A model generated the notes under the pieces. It was not told the origin of the DNA. It did not search any database and saw nothing but the letters and a program-made list of their open reading frames with translations. From positions 124,001 to 188,000 of the forward strand of contig NZ_CAJZAG010000005.1 in NCBI RefSeq assembly GCF_914271485.1: a DNA stretch of 64,000 nt, given 5' to 3'. The position numbers were made by a program, and so were the translations under genes. The DNA comes from Cupriavidus pampae. GTDB lineage: Bacteria; Pseudomonadota; Gammaproteobacteria; Burkholderiales; Burkholderiaceae. Shown piece after piece: positions 44,679 through 52,717 of this stretch. How positions within the stretch are numbered: the stretch's first letter is position 1; each line of letters starts with the position of its first letter.

Positions 44679-45365
44679 CTATTCAGGAGTGCCAGCCGCC
44701 TCCGCGGCCTTCAGGCAATCGACCAGCACCCTGCCCGTCGCCGCGATATGGTCGCGCAGTAGTACGGCCGCGTGCTGGGCGTCGCCCGCGCGGCAGAGTT
44801 GCAGCAGTTCGCGATGCTCCTGCTGCGACTGATTGAGGTGCGAGGTGGATTCCCACGTAAAGCGCAGATACCGCTCGAAGCTCAGGCGTAGCGACTCGAC
44901 CAGCGCGATCGTGCGCGTCCGGCCGGAAGCGGCATAGAGCGCGCGATGAAAGCGGGCGTTGAGCGCGATGATGTCATTCACCTTGCGCGCGCGGTCGAGC
45001 TCCTTCAGCAGCTTCTCGGCCGCATCCAGCTGTGCGCCGGTCATATGCGGGATCGCCCACGACAATGCCTGCGGCTCGATCACGCTGCGCAGCGCGGTGG
45101 TTTCCTCGGCCTCCTCGGCCGTCATCGGCGCCACGCTGACGCCGCGTCGCGGCTCGGCGACCAGAAAGCACTCGCTGATCAGATCCTTGAATGCTTCGCG
45201 CGCCACGGTCTGGCTGACGCCGAAACGCGCGGCCACGGCGTCCTGCTTGAGGCGCTCGCCGGGCTTCAGTTGCCCCTGGATGATCTCGTTGCGCAGCGCA
45301 TCCACGATCATGCCGGGCGCCGAGCGGTCTGGCATTTCGAGCATGGCTTCAATCCTTGGTTGCAT
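44679..45365 (-). CDS. GntR/FCD-family regulator
   Basis: 228 residues from ATG 45365; the frame is open 69 bases upstream without a better site. GntR wing (LKQDAVAARFGVSQTVAREA) followed by an FCD domain (IIALNARFHRALYAASGRTR; QQEHRELLQLCRAGD), whose Asp/Asn-His-His set binds metal and carboxylate ligands. It is the second candidate regulator for the neighbouring MFS gene. FCD proteins normally bind TNGTNNNACNA-type sites, which the heptamers do not resemble. Confidence 0.92.
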   Translation of the reverse strand: MQPRIEAMLEMPDRSAPGMIVDALRNEIIQGQLKPGERLKQDAVAARFGVSQTVAREAFKDLISECFLVAEPRRGVSVAPMTAEEAEETTALRSVIEPQALSWAIPHMTGAQLDAAEKLLKELDRARKVNDIIALNARFHRALYAASGRTRTIALVESLRLSFERYLRFTWESTSHLNQSQQEHRELLQLCRAGDAQHAAVLLRDHIAATGRVLVDCLKAAEAAGTPE

Positions 45366-45525
45366 GACGTGATGGGCGTAAGGCTGCAAGAGTCTGGATG
45401 ATAACGAGAGTCGGGCGTGCGGTACATGCAACACCCCACTTTGATGGGAGACATGGCCGGAACGCGCCGTGATACCGTCGCGGTCGCTTCCACTCCTTAC
45501 AACAACCTTTCATCGATACCCGACC

Positions 45526-45930
45526 ATGCTGCTCTCGCTCGTGCTGATCGTCATTGCGTTATTCGCTGCGTTCATCGTCCCCATCAACGTCCTCGCGACT
45601 GGCACCGTGCTGCTGATCGCCATAGCGTTCGTGGTAAGAGGCATTGCGCGCGCGGTCACGGGCAACGAGGCCACGCTCGGCGAGTCGTTCAAGGCGGTGG
45701 GGCTGTCGCTGTTCTTCCTGTTCATCGCCATCACGGCCGTGATGAGCGCCGGCTCGCGCCCGGGCGGCCTCAACGGTATCCCTGCGTTGCTGGGCGTCGG
45801 CGCCATGTTCGTGGCGTACACGGCCGGCTTTGTCGTCGCGCTCGGCGCAAGCTTCAGGCAAAGCGCGCTGATCGCCGTGGTTTCCACGTCGCTGTCGGCG
45901 GTGCTGGTGTACGCGGCCACGCGAATCTGA
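45526..45930 (+). CDS. Hypothetical small membrane protein
   Basis: 134 residues from ATG 45526; an upstream in-frame GTG at 45469 is possible. Four hydrophobic helices are visible, at about residues 2-20, 25-40, 60-80 and 88-128, where the last stretch may be two segments. A short Arg/Asn/Glu loop lies near 45 and a RPGG loop near 83. I do not recognise the family. It stands alone between the GntR gene and the bufferin operon, with no clear ribosome site. Confidence 0.65.
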   Translation: MLLSLVLIVIALFAAFIVPINVLATGTVLLIAIAFVVRGIARAVTGNEATLGESFKAVGLSLFFLFIAITAVMSAGSRPGGLNGIPALLGVGAMFVAYTAGFVVALGASFRQSALIAVVSTSLSAVLVYAATRI

Positions 45931-45984
45931 AACGCGGGCCCCGACGCGCCCATCGTGCGCATCGCAAAAAAAGTTCTCCGATAC

Positions 45985-46014
45985 GTGTAAGGAAGTGGGT
46001 CTAGGCTCCGACTA
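45985..46014 (+). promoter_or_regulatory. Possible ECF-type promoter of the bufferin operon
   Basis: GTGTAAGGAA (45985-45994) followed 13 bases later by CCGACTA (46008-46014), 87 bases before bufA. The AAC/AAG-type -35 with a CG-containing -10 suits an ECF sigma factor, but no second copy was confirmed in front of the sigma gene itself. Confidence 0.35.
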
Positions 46015-46100
46015 CCGTCCAGATCGTCACCGACGGTCGCCGCGACGGCTCCCACTTCGATGGCCGCGCGGCATCCACACGTATCCAAGGAGTCTTCACC

Positions 46101-46355
46101 ATGAACAAGCAATCCGCTCTCGTCGCCGCCGCGCTCGTCGGTCTGTTCTCGGCTGGTATCTCGCATGCCGCCGATGCCAATGCGGGCAAGGAGAAGTGCT
46201 ACGGCGTTTCCATGGCCGGGCAGAACGACTGTGCCAGCAGCTCGGGCAGCCACTCGTGCGCTGGCCAGTCGAAGGCTGACAAGGATCCGAAGGATTGGAA
46301 GTACGTGGCCAAGGGCACGTGCGCGCAGATGGGTGGCAAGCTGAGCGCCAAGTAA
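46101..46355 (+). CDS. bufA1: Bufferin-type RiPP precursor (BufA1/DUF2282)
   Basis: 84 residues. Sec signal peptide (residues 1-23, ending SHA), then a mature part of about 61 residues with four cysteines at 33, 44, 53 and 74 in the DUF2282 pattern [21 protein letters not shown] and GTCAQMGGK. Proteins of this family are now known as bufferins: an MNIO enzyme oxidises core cysteines (to thiooxazole in studied members) before Sec export, and the product chelates copper in the periplasm. The modifying enzyme and partner genes follow directly. Which cysteines are modified here cannot be read from sequence. Confidence 0.9.
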   Translation: MNKQSALVAAALVGLFSAGISHAADANAGKEKCYGVSMAGQNDCASSSGSHSCAGQSKADKDPKDWKYVAKGTCAQMGGKLSAK

Positions 46356-46381
46356 GTCGTCTTGTCCGGCGGAGCCTCAAG

Positions 46382-47290
46382 ATGACCCCCAAAGCCTCTC
46401 CCCCGCAGGGCGATCTCGGCTTTGGTATCGGGCTGCGCACTTCCCTTTATGCGGAAGTGCTGGCCCGGCGCCATGATGCCGATCGTGTTGACTGGTTCGA
46501 AGTCCATACCGAGAACTATCTCGGCGCGGGGGGACGGGATCTCCGTGTCCTGGAAACCCTGCGCGCCGATTACCCGCTGAGCCTGCACGGCGTGGGGCTC
46601 GGACTGGGCTCCGCTGGCGACGATCACTTTGCCCCGCATCTCGAACGCATTGCCGCGCTCGTGGAACGCGTCGAACCGGCGCTGGTCTCCGAACACCTGT
46701 GCTGGAACCGCGTGGCGCGTCACCAGTTCAACGACCTGCTGCCGTTGCCGCTGACCGAGGATGCGCTCACGCTGATGGCCGACCGCGTGGACCGCATGCA
46801 GTCGCGACTGCGACGGCGCATTCTGGTCGAGAACGTATCCACGTTTCTGCGCTATCGCGACGATCAAATGCGCGAGACCGAATTTCTGGCCGCGCTGGCA
46901 CGGCGCAGCGGCTGCGGCATCCTGCTCGATATCAACAACCTCTACGTGAACCAGTTCAACCACGCCGAGGATGCCGAACTCGCGCTGGACGATCTGGCGG
47001 CCCTGCCCGCCGGCACCATTGGCGAGATGCATCTGGCCGGGCATCTGGACGCTGGCGACGACGTGACGGGACGTGTGCTGATCGACCATCACGGCGCGGC
47101 GGTGGCCGAACCGGTGTGGGCGCTATATGAGAGTGCGCTGCGCAAGCTCGCGGGTCACGGCGTGCCGATCCCGACGCTGATCGAATGGGACACCGACGTG
47201 CCGCCGCTAGACACGTTGCTTGCGGAACGCCGGCGTGCGATCGATCACGCCTGGCATGCATTACGGGAGCCCGACCATGCGATCGCATGA
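46382..47290 (+). CDS. bufB: MNIO-family (DUF692) iron oxidase, BufB
   Basis: 302 residues from ATG 46382 (GGAG 6-7 bases upstream), 26 bases after bufA1. DUF692/MNIO motifs: [24 protein letters not shown] (residues 38-48), [10 protein letters not shown] with His69, SEHLCW with Glu104-His105, a VENVS block, [22 protein letters not shown] and PTLIEWD. These TIM-barrel residues hold two or three iron ions that oxidise peptide cysteines. The substrate is the adjacent precursor. Its stop codon lies 14 bases inside the next gene, so translation is coupled. Confidence 0.93.
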   Translation: MTPKASPPQGDLGFGIGLRTSLYAEVLARRHDADRVDWFEVHTENYLGAGGRDLRVLETLRADYPLSLHGVGLGLGSAGDDHFAPHLERIAALVERVEPALVSEHLCWNRVARHQFNDLLPLPLTEDALTLMADRVDRMQSRLRRRILVENVSTFLRYRDDQMRETEFLAALARRSGCGILLDINNLYVNQFNHAEDAELALDDLAALPAGTIGEMHLAGHLDAGDDVTGRVLIDHHGAAVAEPVWALYESALRKLAGHGVPIPTLIEWDTDVPPLDTLLAERRRAIDHAWHALREPDHAIA

Positions 47291-48056
47291 TGCGTTGCAG
47301 CAGGTTTTTGCGCAGGCGCTGGTGGCACCCACGCTCGACGACGCAGGCGCCGCGGCATGCCTGTCGATTTTCCGGGGCGACGAGGACGCAACGCGCGGCC
47401 GCATGGCGTACTACCGCGGCAATCAGCAGGCCACTGCGCTGTCAGTGTTGAGCAATGCGTATCCCGTGGTGCGCGCATTGCTCGGCGACGAGTTCTTTGA
47501 AGCGCTGTGCGACGCATACCGTCGCGCCCATCCGTCGCGCGATCCGGATCTGCATCGCTATGGCGCCGTGTTTGCCGACTTCCTGCGCACGTTCGAGCCG
47601 GTGGCGCCTTATCCATACGTTCCCGAAGTGGCGCGGCTCGAATGGCACTGCCATGAGGCGTACTACGCCGACGACGAGGCTCCGCTTACCGTCGCCGATC
47701 TGACAGCACTGCCGGCGGATGCCATCGCGGCCATGCGCGTCACGCTCACGCGCTGCACGCGACCATTCACATCGGCGTGGGATGCCGTGACGATCTGGCG
47801 CGCGCATCAGCCCGATGGCCCGGCGCTGCCCGACGATCCACAGCAAGCCAGTGCGGGCGTCGTCGTCCGCCCCGACTGGCGTGTGAACGTGCTGCCAGCT
47901 ACCGCCGCGGAAGTCGTGGCACTGGCCTCGCTGGCATCCGCGCCGATGGACCTTGGCGCGTTGCTGCAGCACGCGGTCACGCTCGACCCGCAATTCGACC
48001 CCGCGCAGGCACTGCCGCGCTGGCTCCATGCCGGCATGTTGCGCCGCGCGCCCTGA
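47277..48056 (+). CDS. bufC: DUF2063 partner protein, BufC
   Basis: 259 residues from ATG 47277 (GGGAG 6-7 bases upstream), overlapping bufB by 14 bases. The N-terminal DUF2063 region reads [20 protein letters not shown] with [19 protein letters not shown], followed by a [20 protein letters not shown] block. DUF2063 proteins accompany MNIO enzymes and are thought to bind the precursor and present it to the enzyme. The C-terminal half ([20 protein letters not shown]) is more variable, as in relatives. Confidence 0.9.
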   Translation: MRSHDALQQVFAQALVAPTLDDAGAAACLSIFRGDEDATRGRMAYYRGNQQATALSVLSNAYPVVRALLGDEFFEALCDAYRRAHPSRDPDLHRYGAVFADFLRTFEPVAPYPYVPEVARLEWHCHEAYYADDEAPLTVADLTALPADAIAAMRVTLTRCTRPFTSAWDAVTIWRAHQPDGPALPDDPQQASAGVVVRPDWRVNVLPATAAEVVALASLASAPMDLGALLQHAVTLDPQFDPAQALPRWLHAGMLRRAP

Positions 48057-48070
48057 ACAAGGATCACGAC

Positions 48071-48565
48071 ATGAACACCCTGACCCAACCACCGCTCGCG
48101 CCGAACGACCGTCCGCTGCCGGGCACCCTCCAGCGCACGCGCGAACGTGTCGAGCAATGGCTCGCCGACTGGGGACTTTCCGCGGTGCTGCTCGGCATTC
48201 GCGTGTACGTCGGCTGGCAGTTCTTTGCCTCAGGCAAGCTCAAGCTGATGGACTGGGGTTCGACGCTGGCACTGTTCCACGACGAGTATCACGTGCCGGT
48301 GCTGCCGCCCGACGTCGCCGCGGTGTTCGGCACGTTTGGCGAGCTCGCGTTTCCGCTGCTGCTGTTCGTGGGTCTGTTCTCGCGGCCGGCCGCGCTGGGC
48401 CTGTTCGCCGTGAACCTGATGGCCGTGATCTCGTATCCCGACCTGTGGACGTTCGAGTGCCCGGCCGCGATCCAGAGCCATCTCTACTGGGGCATGCTGT
48501 TGCTGGTGCCGCTCACGGCTGGTGGCGGACGGCTGAGCCTCGACTGGCTGCGACGCCGGCGGTAG
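48071..48565 (+). CDS. DoxX-family membrane protein of the bufferin operon
   Basis: 164 residues from ATG 48071, 14 bases after bufC. Four membrane segments in the DoxX pattern (LLGIRVYVGWQFFASGKLKL; GTFGELAFPLLLFVGLFSRP; ALGLFAVNLMAVISY). DoxX proteins recur at the end of DUF2282-MNIO-DUF2063 operons. A redox or quinone-linked role is suspected but unproven. It is the last gene of the operon and converges on the anti-sigma/sigma pair with a 46-base gap. Confidence 0.9.
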   Translation: MNTLTQPPLAPNDRPLPGTLQRTRERVEQWLADWGLSAVLLGIRVYVGWQFFASGKLKLMDWGSTLALFHDEYHVPVLPPDVAAVFGTFGELAFPLLLFVGLFSRPAALGLFAVNLMAVISYPDLWTFECPAAIQSHLYWGMLLLVPLTAGGGRLSLDWLRRRR

Positions 48566-48611
48566 ACCCCCGTTAGACCCGTTAGACCCTCTCGATCGAG
48601 CTCAACCGATC

Positions 48612-48863
48612 TCAATCGTCCTTGCGCTCGTTCGGCTCCTGCTGGCCGAGCGAGCGCATGGCCGCGCGCATCAGGCGCATCTGGCCACTGAAGTTCGTGC
48701 AGGCGTGGCAGATAACCAGATGCATGCGCACCCGCGCGCGTTCCGTCCACGAGAGCGGTTGGTCCATGCCTTTCATGGTCAGGTGATGGACCTCCTCGCA
48801 ATTCGGCATCAGCCGTTTGCGGGATTCATCGTGGCCGTGCGGGTCATCGGGCGAATCTGGCAT
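48612..48863 (-). CDS. Small zinc-binding anti-sigma-like protein (zf-HC2)
   Basis: 83 residues. The zinc anti-sigma motif is present: Cys in NCEEVHHL, then HLVICHAC (His-x3-Cys-x2-Cys) near 48-55. There is no membrane segment or signal, so unlike many anti-sigmas it is cytosolic and could sense metal or redox state directly through its thiols. It follows the ECF sigma gene by 10 bases on the same strand, the usual sigma/anti-sigma order. Confidence 0.85.
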   Translation of the reverse strand: MPDSPDDPHGHDESRKRLMPNCEEVHHLTMKGMDQPLSWTERARVRMHLVICHACTNFSGQMRLMRAAMRSLGQQEPNERKDD

Positions 48864-48873
48864 GGGAGTCCTG

Positions 48874-49473
48874 TCAACGTGACGCGCCGCGCTGCCCGAA
48901 CCAATTCAGTTCGAGGCATTCGCGCAGGCGCATGCGGGCGCGATACAGCAGCACCCATGCGTTGGTCGCACTGATCTTCAAATCCTGACAAATTTCTTCG
49001 GTTTCGAGCTCGAGCCACTCGCGCATCATGAAAATGCGACCGGCCTTGGCGGGCAACTTGTCCACGCAGATCTGCAATATCTCGAAGAATTCACGCCGCT
49101 CGAAGGTGCGGTCCGGATCGCCCCAGTCCGAAGGCGGGTTCTGGTAGTGGCCATTGCGCGTAAACAGCGCGTCGAACGCATCGTCATCGGATTGCGCCTC
49201 GCCATCCTCGTTGGCGGACAACGCGATACGCACCTCGCGCTTGCCGCTGCGCAGGAGGTCCACGATCTTGTGCTTGAGAATGCCAACCAGGTAGGTCCGC
49301 AGCGCCGATTGCCCGGCAAACCGCTCGGGATGCTCGAGCGCCGCCAGGATGGTCTCCGAGACCGTGTCCTCGGCCAGCGTGTCGTCACGCAATTGCAGGC
49401 GCGCAAAGCGCAGCAGATACGGCCTGACGGTCTCGAGTTCGTTGGGGTCGATGCCTGCGAAGGACGTTGCCAT
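48874..49473 (-). CDS. ECF-type RNA polymerase sigma factor
   Basis: 199 residues from ATG 49473 with AGAAG 7 bases upstream; Met codons 21 and 75 bases further upstream are alternatives. Region 2 spans RPYLLRFARLQLRDDTLAED and LRTYLVGILKHKIVDLLR. Region 4 spans LPAKAGRIFMMREWLELETE and EEICQDLKISATNAWVLLYR, with the NAW-LLYRAR helix that reads the -35. An acidic linker of about 45 residues separates them. It faces the bufferin operon and is its most likely regulator, restrained by the zf-HC2 protein. Confidence 0.92.
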   Translation of the reverse strand: MATSFAGIDPNELETVRPYLLRFARLQLRDDTLAEDTVSETILAALEHPERFAGQSALRTYLVGILKHKIVDLLRSGKREVRIALSANEDGEAQSDDDAFDALFTRNGHYQNPPSDWGDPDRTFERREFFEILQICVDKLPAKAGRIFMMREWLELETEEICQDLKISATNAWVLLYRARMRLRECLELNWFGQRGASR

Positions 49474-49739
49474 GATTTTCTTCTGATTCAGCATGAACAG
49501 TCCATGCCGCGACGGTCGCCATGATACCCCCATCATGCCCGTCAGCACGCAGCCCGCCCCACGGACGGACTTCCGGCGGCATGTGTATCGTCATATGTGT
49601 GGCGATTCGGCTAATACACGGCGATACAAATAGGCCTCGATTTGACACATGCCGCTTGCGAAGCGGTCTCAGACTCCACTTCAGTTTCACGCGATCGCCC
49701 ACCGAGGCACTACCCCATCAGGCACAACTGGAGAAAAAC
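49474..49739. other. Divergent regulatory region between the ECF gene and the exported hydrolase
   Basis: 266 bases. CCGCTT/AAGCGG (49652-49666) is a 6-3-6 dyad next to a TTGACA (49642-49647) that has no matching -10 at normal spacing. Distant TGTATCG/CGATACA arms (about 49580 and 49622) are also present. No open frame is convincing. Confidence 0.4.
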
Positions 49740-50801
49740 ATGACGGACAAGATCGATCTGCCTCGCCGAGGCTTTCTGGGTACCGCGGCCCTGTCGCTGG
49801 CCGCCGCGCAGCTGGGCCTGATGCAGAGCGCGCACGCTCAGAGCAACCTGCCGAAGGCCGCGCCGGTCCCGTCGACCACGCCCGGCACGCATACGTCCCT
49901 GGGTCCGATCAAGCAGATCCAGGCCGGTGCCCTGAATGTCGGCTACGCCGAAGCCGGTCCCGCCGATGGTCCGGTGGCGCTGCTGCTGCATGGCTGGCCG
50001 TACGACATCTACAGCTTTGCCGATGTGGCCCCGCTGCTGGCCGCGCGTGGCTATCGCGTGATCATGCCGTTCCTGCGCGGCTTTGGCACGACCACGTTCC
50101 TGTCGGCCGACACGCCGCGCAATGGCGAACCGGCGGCGCTGGCCGTCGATGCGATCGCCCTGCTGGATGCGCTCAAGATCAAGACCGCGGTCGTGGCGGG
50201 TTACGACTGGGGCGGCCGTACCGCCGACATCCTGGCCGCGCTGTGGCCCGAGCGCTGCCGTGGCCTCGTTGCCGTGAGCGGCTACCTGATCGGCAGCCAG
50301 GCCGCGGGCAAGCAGCCGCTGCCGCCGGAAGCCGAACTGCAATGGTGGTACCAGTTCTACTTCGCCACCGAGCGTGGCCGTCTGGGCTATGAAAAGTACA
50401 CGCATCAGTTTGCCAAGCTGATCTGGCAACTGGCCTCGCCGAAGTGGAAGTTCGATGACGCGACGTTCGACCGCAGCGCGGCCGCGTTCGACAATCGCGA
50501 TCACGTGGCCATCACGATCCACAACTACCGCTGGCGCATGGGCCTGGCCGAGGGCGAGGCCAAGTACGACGATATCGAGAAGCGCCTGGCCGTGGGACCG
50601 ACCATCGGTGTGCCGACCATCACGATGGAAGGCGATGCCAACGGCGCGCCGCACCCGGCACCGAGTGCTTACCGTAGCAAGTACACGGGCAAGTACGAGC
50701 ATCGCGACATCGGTGGCGGCGTTGGGCACAACCTGGCGCAGGAAGCGCCGGCCGCGTTTGCGCAGGCGGTGCTCGATGTGGACAAGTGGGGCGGCAAGTA
50801 A
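49740..50801 (+). CDS. Tat-exported epoxide-hydrolase-like alpha/beta hydrolase
   Basis: 353 residues from ATG 49740 (GGAGAAAAAC). The N-terminus LPRRGFLGTAALSLAAAQLG is a twin-arginine signal with cleavage near AHAQ. The fold resembles soluble epoxide hydrolases and haloalkane dehalogenases: HGWPYDIY oxyanion region near 91, nucleophile GYDWGG, where the nucleophile is Asp rather than Ser, and a late His in GGGVGHNL. The cap domain (WWYQFYFATERGRLGYEKYT) carries aromatic residues for the substrate pocket. It should open epoxides or displace a leaving group outside the cytoplasm. It is monocistronic. Confidence 0.88.
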   Translation: MTDKIDLPRRGFLGTAALSLAAAQLGLMQSAHAQSNLPKAAPVPSTTPGTHTSLGPIKQIQAGALNVGYAEAGPADGPVALLLHGWPYDIYSFADVAPLLAARGYRVIMPFLRGFGTTTFLSADTPRNGEPAALAVDAIALLDALKIKTAVVAGYDWGGRTADILAALWPERCRGLVAVSGYLIGSQAAGKQPLPPEAELQWWYQFYFATERGRLGYEKYTHQFAKLIWQLASPKWKFDDATFDRSAAAFDNRDHVAITIHNYRWRMGLAEGEAKYDDIEKRLAVGPTIGVPTITMEGDANGAPHPAPSAYRSKYTGKYEHRDIGGGVGHNLAQEAPAAFAQAVLDVDKWGGK

Positions 50802-50816
50802 GCCTAGTTGGTTTCC

Positions 50817-50839
50817 CCCCTCTCCCTCAGGGAGAGGGG
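50817..50839. repeat. Dispersed REP-like palindromic element
   Basis: CCCCTCTCC and GGAGAGGGG around a CTCAG centre, followed by CTGGGGTGAGGGC. This is the common proteobacterial intergenic element whose accidental translations read SLRERGWGEG or LTPAPLPEGEG. Placed 16 bases after the hydrolase stop, it may act as a transcript end. Confidence 0.75.
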
Positions 50840-50905
50840 CTGGGGTGAGGGCCTCCACCGCCTGTGCCACAATCGCGCCAACTCCGGCCCGTATCGCACT
50901 CGCCC

Positions 50906-51628
50906 ATGTCGCTCGAAGCCTTCCACAACGTCGATCCGCAGTCGCTGCTCGACACCGCCATCAGCCTCGCCTCCGCATTCGTACTCGGCGCCGTCATTGG
51001 GTACGAGCGCCAATACCGTCAACGCACCGCGGGCCTGCGCACCAATGTGCTGGTCGCGCTCGGCGCGGCGATCTTCGTTGATCTGGCCAACCATATCGCG
51101 GGCCATGACGGCGCGGTACGCGTGATTGCGTACGTCGTGTCGGGCATCGGCTTTCTGGGCGCGGGCGTGATCATGCGCGAGGAAGGCAATGTACGCGGCC
51201 TCAATACCGCGGCCACGTTATGGTGCTCGGCGGCCGTGGGTGCCTGCGCCGGTGCGGACCTGATTCTCGAGGCAGCCGTCGGCTGCGCCTTCATCCTTGC
51301 GGCGAACACGCTGCTGCGTCCTGTGGCCGATCGCATCAATCGGCAGCCGCTCGACACACCCGATGTCGAAGCCACGCACACCATTCACGTGATTACCTCG
51401 CGCGCGCGGCAAAAGGAAGCCATGCGCCTGCTCGAGGACGCGCTCGAAGCCATCGGTCACCCTACCCGCGACCTCGAGGTGGAAGCATTCGGGGAGCAGG
51501 ACGTGCAGATCGAAGCCATGCTCGCCTCTACGTCGGTAGATGGTGACGTGCTCGATCGCATGGTGGCCGAACTGGCGGCATCCACCGCGATCGCCCAGGC
51601 GTTCTGGAACGCCAGCACGACCGAGTGA
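50906..51628 (+). CDS. MgtC/SapB-family membrane protein
   Basis: 240 residues from ATG 50906. The MgtC membrane domain is clear: SAFVLGAVIGYERQYRQRTA, GLRTNVLVALGAAIFV, GIGFLGAGVIMREEGNVRGL, NTAATLWCSAAVGACAG. A C-terminal ACT-like cytoplasmic domain follows from about 155. MgtC proteins modulate ATP synthase or magnesium/phosphate physiology rather than transport magnesium. It is encoded alone downstream of the REP-like element. Confidence 0.92.
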   Translation: MSLEAFHNVDPQSLLDTAISLASAFVLGAVIGYERQYRQRTAGLRTNVLVALGAAIFVDLANHIAGHDGAVRVIAYVVSGIGFLGAGVIMREEGNVRGLNTAATLWCSAAVGACAGADLILEAAVGCAFILAANTLLRPVADRINRQPLDTPDVEATHTIHVITSRARQKEAMRLLEDALEAIGHPTRDLEVEAFGEQDVQIEAMLASTSVDGDVLDRMVAELAASTAIAQAFWNASTTE

Positions 51629-51640
51629 CGCCGCTGCGGA

Positions 51641-52603
51641 CTACTTGCCGTCCGGCTGATTGACCAGCCCGGTATAGCGGTCGAGGTGAATCTCGACGTC
51701 GGGCTTCTCCTGCAGCCCCAGCTCCATCAGCTTGCCAATATTGTGCTGCGCCGCAGGCCGCTGCACCGACGTGATAAACGCCGCCCACTCGGCGCCAAGG
51801 TCCTTGTCCGGCGGCAGGCTGGCATTGTTGACGAGTTGCTTGATGTCACCGAGCGTCTGCTTGTCGAAGGTCGAGATGCGGCGCGCGAGCGTGTCCACGA
51901 ACTTGTCCAGTTGCGCGTCGGGCAGCGAGCGATTGACGTAGCCGTAGCGCTCGGCAATATCGCCATTGATGTCGTTGCCGCTCAGCAGGATCTCCAGTGC
52001 CCGTCCCCGCCCCATCAGCCGTGGTAGCCGCGCCATCGGCCCGCCACCCGGCGTGAAGCCCGCACCGATCTCGAACTGCGACAGCACGGCTTTCTCGCGA
52101 CTGGCGAAGCGCATATCGGAGGCCAGTGAAAGTTCGCTGCCGACGCCCGTCGCGCGCCCGCGAATCGATACGATCGACACCACCGGTGCCTTGGACAAGC
52201 GCACCAGCATATCGGGCAACGGCGGCAAGCCGGTGGGCCCCGGCGGCATGCTCGTGGTGGCTTCGAGCGGTGGCTTGAAGTCGTAGTGCGTCAGAAAGAA
52301 TCCCGGTACCGCGCTGTCGAATACGACCACCTTGAGATTCGGATCCTTCTCGATCTGCGTGATCACCTCGTTGAGTTGCGGCATCGAATCCGGTCCGTAG
52401 ATATTGAACGGCGGATTGTCGATGGTCACGCGCCAGTAAGCGGGTGTCACGCGGGTGATCTTGAACTGCTGCTTGTTGACTGGCTTTGCCTGTCCTTGCG
52501 CCTGGGCGGGCTTGGCGGCACCGCTCCCCGACTGCGCATGGACGACGCCCATGGCCATCACCCCCACCGCGATCAGCGCCGCGGCCCCTAGTTTGAGCCT
52601 CAT
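51641..52603 (-). CDS. Crotonase-fold (enoyl-CoA hydratase/isomerase-like) protein with a signal peptide
   Basis: 320 residues from ATG 52603; two GTG codons just upstream are alternatives. A cleavable Sec signal (LKLGAAALIAVGVMAMGVVHA) precedes a Gln/Pro/Ala-rich linker. From about residue 50 the crotonase fold follows: WRVTIDNPPFNIYGPDSMPQ, SIRGRATGVGSELSLASDMR for the second oxyanion loop, and FEIGAGFTPGGGPMARLPRL. The usual oxyanion peptides are kept, but the first loop (GFFLTHYDFKPP) lacks the canonical AGAD. Crotonases normally use CoA thioesters in the cytoplasm, so an exported one should have another substrate. Confidence 0.85.
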   Translation of the reverse strand: MRLKLGAAALIAVGVMAMGVVHAQSGSGAAKPAQAQGQAKPVNKQQFKITRVTPAYWRVTIDNPPFNIYGPDSMPQLNEVITQIEKDPNLKVVVFDSAVPGFFLTHYDFKPPLEATTSMPPGPTGLPPLPDMLVRLSKAPVVSIVSIRGRATGVGSELSLASDMRFASREKAVLSQFEIGAGFTPGGGPMARLPRLMGRGRALEILLSGNDINGDIAERYGYVNRSLPDAQLDKFVDTLARRISTFDKQTLGDIKQLVNNASLPPDKDLGAEWAAFITSVQRPAAQHNIGKLMELGLQEKPDVEIHLDRYTGLVNQPDGK

Positions 52604-52717
52604 TTTCACCACCCTTTTACGACGTGTTGTCAGAAAAAGCGTGATCGAAGAATTGGCTTCGGCACGTCAAAAGTCAACAATCCCAAAGTCGTAGCGCGGC
52701 GTAATGGCAGCCCGGCG

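Noticed and set aside
50808..51125. Plus-strand frame beginning SPLSLRERGWGEG
   Set aside because: This is the known accidental translation of the REP-like element, not a gene.
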